The position numbers and the translations under genes were made by a program. DNA of 64,000 nt from Amaranthus tricolor (Eukaryota; Streptophyta; Magnoliopsida; Caryophyllales; Amaranthaceae). Below the pieces are notes generated by a model. The model was not told where the DNA came from, did no database searches, and worked only from the letters and a program-made list of their open reading frames with translations. Positions 61,101 through 64,000 of the stretch are shown here, in pieces; positions within the stretch are counted from its first letter, which is position 1, and each line of letters starts with the position of its first letter. The stretch spans positions 2,835,144-2,899,143 of the forward strand of contig NC_080050.1 in the NCBI RefSeq assembly GCF_026212465.1. The letters run 5' to 3'.

Positions 61101-63220
61101 TTTAAAACTCTTTACTTTTGGTTCATACATTGTTTCTTGGGATTATCTTAATATTTGAATTGTCATGTGTTTCTCCAGTGCGAGTGTGTTTGGCGTTTCT
61201 CCACAGTCGATGCAGTGCTCGATTGATGGAAGAGGTAATAGTGTGCCTACCATACTTATAAGAATGCAAAAGCGCCTATATGCAGAAGGCGGCCTTCAAG
61301 TATGTCTCTTGCACCAAAAGTGTTATTGGTATTGTGTTTATAATCCGTACATGACTGCTGATACGTTTATTGCTGTTCAATCTGGTTGAAGGCGGAAGGA
61401 ATTTTTCGAATAAATGCTGAAAACAGCCAAGAAGAGAATGTTCGAGGCCAATTGAACAAAGGGATTGTTCCACAGGGAATCGATGTTCATTGTTTGGCAG
61501 GACTAATTAAGGTGTTCACATTATCCCGAATATGATTGTGCTGTATATATGTTAGGCCGTGACTATTCGTCTTATGATCACCCCATTGGCCCACTCGTGT
61601 GGAAACACCCATGGGGCACCCGTGGGCTTGAGCCCATAAAACCACAAGTAAAGAGCGTTGACTTACATACAATACATGATGAGTTTTACTCTTTCCCAAA
61701 ACCGTATGGTATTAGGAGGATTACCCATCAAGTATTATATACAACTCTACAACCCACTATTTTAGTGATATGGGATCTTCATCACATGTGAAGTATTTCC
61801 AACACTGTATCCCTTAAAATGACAATTAGCAGCTACTGACCCATTGTGCAGATTTACGTTTCTGCATTTCAGCGATTCTGGCTGATCTAGCAATGCTTGA
61901 CTGCACTTTGGCTCACTCGCTTTCTTCGTAGTAATACGTAGTAGGTTCTCAAGTTCTGATGTAAATACTCGTACTGCAGGCCTGGTTTAGAGAACTACCG
62001 AAAGGGGTTCTTGATTGCCTAAAACCTGAGCAGGTAATGCATTGCAATACAGAAGACGAGTGTACTCAGCTTTTGAAACTGCTCCCGCCAATGGAAGCTG
62101 CACTTCTCGACTGGGCTATCAATTTGATGGCAGATGTTGTGCAGAATGAACAATATAACAAGATGAATGCGCGGAATATTGCTATGGTCTTTGCACCGAA
62201 CATGACTCAGGTGAACCTTAACTCCCGTTGAACACTCTCCTACTCTATTAGCTTCCTATTCATCTATGAAAAGCTCTTATTTGGGGCCTCAACCATAGGC
62301 TTAAGCTTTTGGTTGAGTTGGTCTCGTGACATGGTATCAGAAGCCAACACCCTCAAAGTCAAGTGAAATATTTCGCGCCAAAGTATGAGGAGGGCTAACT
62401 ACAACCTCAACCAATAGCTTAAGCTTTTGGTTGAGTTGGTTCTTTGGCATAATATCAAAGCCAACACGACAAAAAGTTCAAATTTAATATCCTTCTCATA
62501 TTAAGTGGAATATATAGCACCGGGTATAACGAGGATCTATGTTGCGTTCACACTTCTAGTCCAAAAGATTCTTGTGTGATAGAGCGTGATAGAATATATA
62601 ACACCAAGGCTCAACCATCAACTTAAGCTTTTGATTGAATTCGTTCATGACAATATCTTCCATCAATAGCACGTTATACGACTTACATGATCAACTACAC
62701 TATCTTTGAGTTGCAGATGGCTGATCCATTGACAGCATTGATCCATGCTGTACAAGTTATGAACTTCCTAAAAACATTGATTGTGAAAACCCTTCAATCA
62801 AGAGATGAATCTGCAGACAAAACAAAGGTTCTTTCATCATGTTCCGACTTCTCGGACAATGCTAGCAGACCTTCACACAAGTCTACTTCATTTGGTGAAT
62901 TAATCTATGAGAAAATGCATGAGAAAACAACCAATGTTAATGATCAAGTACATAGCAAAAAGCTTCTAAGAAGTGTCACTTTAGACCGACTCGATTGCAC
63001 CCCCGAGAAAAAACATCGAAAATCACATAAAAAGAACGAGGAGGGAAAAACGTATAGCTCTCCGATTGTTTCGGTTGTATCTGAGTCTTTGGATGAAGAT
63101 CGAGAAGTCGAAGTTGGAATATTAGATAGAATAAATTTCAGGAAAGGGATGAAAAAACTTTGCAGGCATCCTGTTTTTCAGTTGAGTAAACAAAGAAAGC
63201 AGCTGAGGTTGGGATTGTAA
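58149..63220 (+). CDS. ROPGAP: ROP GTPase-activating protein (CRIB-RhoGAP)
   Basis: Complete, 471 residues. Exons 58149-58588, 61179-61299, 61392-61511, 61980-62210 and 62717-63220 have GT/AG borders and consistent phases. An acidic Ser-rich N-terminus (about 15-55, many Glu/Asp) precedes a CRIB motif at 108-120 (ISYPTNVQHISHV), which binds active ROP GTPases in this plant family. The RhoGAP domain spans about 163-335, with the arginine finger R193 in EGIFRI, HCLAGLIKAWFRELP, and KMNARNIAMVFAPNMTQ before MADPLTAL. The finger stimulates GTP hydrolysis on ROP, switching it off at the plasma membrane in polarity, pollen-tube or stress signalling (family knowledge). A basic tail follows (about 400-471). 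All key residues are present. The symbol is family-level; the paralog cannot be named. Confidence 0.94.
58589..61178 (+). other. ROPGAP: ROP GAP intron 1 (2.6 kb) with repeats
   Basis: Lies between the CRIB exon and the GAP exons. It contains two copies of GGACTTGAGACCATGATTAA (about 60228 and 60324) and, at about 60740-60985, a decayed repeat with AACCAAAAGCTTACGC and, further right, a stretch matching in reverse the CTCAACCATAGGCTTAAGC repeat of intron 4. No coding. Confidence 0.75.
61512..61979 (+). other. ROPGAP: ROP GAP intron 3 with an LTR-like relic
   Basis: Positions about 61550-61788 begin TGTTAGGCCGTG and end TCTTCATCACA. The termini TG/CA, the size (about 240 bp) and the sudden GC rise suggest a solo copia LTR. 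No target duplication matched. Confidence 0.45.
62211..62716 (+). repeat. ROPGAP: ROP GAP intron 4 with three copies of a hairpin repeat
   Basis: Copies of a unit resembling CTCAACCATAGGCTTAAGC, TTTTGGTTGAG, then ATGGTATCAGA lie at about 62287-62350, 62404-62465 and 62608-62655. CTCAACC and GGTTGAG within a unit are complementary around a TTAAGC(TT) core, so each can fold back. Confidence 0.7.
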
Positions 63221-64000
63221 ATAGTAGATAAGATAAACATTTTCACTAGTTAAGTGTAGAATGACCATTATATGGTGTTACTCAAGGATTTGAGTACAAA
63301 ATTCTTTTATTTGTGATGATGTTTTCCTAGTTTTGATGTAATTGTGTGAGTATTTTTAAGTAGAATCTAACCAAAGTTTTTAGATAATGCTTATTACAAA
63401 ATTCATCATATATAAGTGTTTCATCTTTAATAATATCAATGAAATTGTGATTATATATCTTGTACATGATGATAATATAATAGATGAAGATGAGAAATTT
63501 TGATGTTCTCATAATAAAAGGCCTTCCCTTAAGAGTTCTTTGGTCCATTGTCTCTTGACTCTTGCCTCTTGCCTCTTGGAAAGGTAGGCTCTTCAATAGC
63601 ATCCGATCTATACGAGTTGTCTATGGTTAACTATGCATTTCCTTGTGGTGACTCATACACGCCCTAACTGCGTAGCTACAGGAACTGAAATAATAATCTC
63701 CATTAACATCATCCTCCAACTTTCCACCAATAATCATACTCATAGATTTCAAGTCTCATTATACAAGTTCATATATAATTTTTTGTCTTTCTTTAAAAAA
63801 GTTTCAAGTTCATAACTCAAGTTTCATGATTCGATACGGTTCTCAATTCTCATATTATATAACATAATGGAGTATAAGAGATATGATATTGCGTGTAAAG
63901 TAGCGTAAAAATCACATAACAAACTAAGTAGACGCTTTCAGATTCCTCTTTTAAGTTCACTTCCTACAAAAATTAATATGTATAACAACATGTTCACCAC
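63221..64000. other. Downstream flank of the ROP GAP gene
   Basis: AT-rich 3' flank; the first few hundred bases presumably hold the 3' UTR. No further gene or element recognised. Confidence 0.5.

Noticed and set aside
62285..62655. A primer-binding site and complete LTR element in intron 4
   Set aside because: ATGGTATCAGA follows a repeat unit, but no internal retrotransposon sequence or second LTR is present; three partial copies fit a dispersed repeat better.

Overview
The window is nuclear DNA from a flowering plant. It is AT-rich, its two host genes are plant-specific types with many introns, and most of the rest is plant transposable-element sequence (Mutator-like, Ty1/copia, Tourist-like MITEs, LINE tails). 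A eudicot is most likely. I lean weakly towards Caryophyllales from the look of the dispersed repeats, but the sequence does not prove it.

Two host genes are complete. A CDPK-related kinase (CRK) lies on the minus strand at 16453-26718. It has 11 exons that join in frame into a 585-residue protein with an N-terminal acylation signal, an intact kinase domain and degenerate EF-hands. A ROP GTPase-activating protein lies on the plus strand at 58149-63220. It has five exons encoding 471 residues, with a CRIB motif followed by a RhoGAP domain. Introns of both genes carry repeat relics.

The most interesting region is 8304-13731, a complete Mutator-like element (MULE) with about 190-bp terminal inverted repeats and a perfect 9-bp target duplication. 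It carries three genes: a GRF zinc-finger/coiled-coil ORF transcribed inward from the left end, and a MuDR-type transposase followed by a plant-mobile-domain (PMD) gene transcribed inward from the right end. The transposase is broken by two stops and a frameshift. The GRF ORF and a three-exon PMD reading frame of 274 codons are open.

Other mobile DNA: a gag-only copia relic (about 3395-5146); a Cassandra-like LTR with a 5S rRNA-like stretch (15608-15877); a FAR1/MULE transposase relic (29261-30695); two copies of a Tourist-like MITE (31479-32035 and 39913-40428); a decayed plus-strand copia element lacking integrase (43812-47226); and a 6-kb minus-strand copia element with both LTRs (47836-53873). 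That copia element sits inside a small MULE-type MITE with its own 9-bp duplication. The intergenic DNA is otherwise AT-rich, with long (AT)n and (ATT)n tracts and a degenerate repeat field of about 1 kb near 38 kb. I saw no convincing tRNA, CRISPR or prokaryotic feature.
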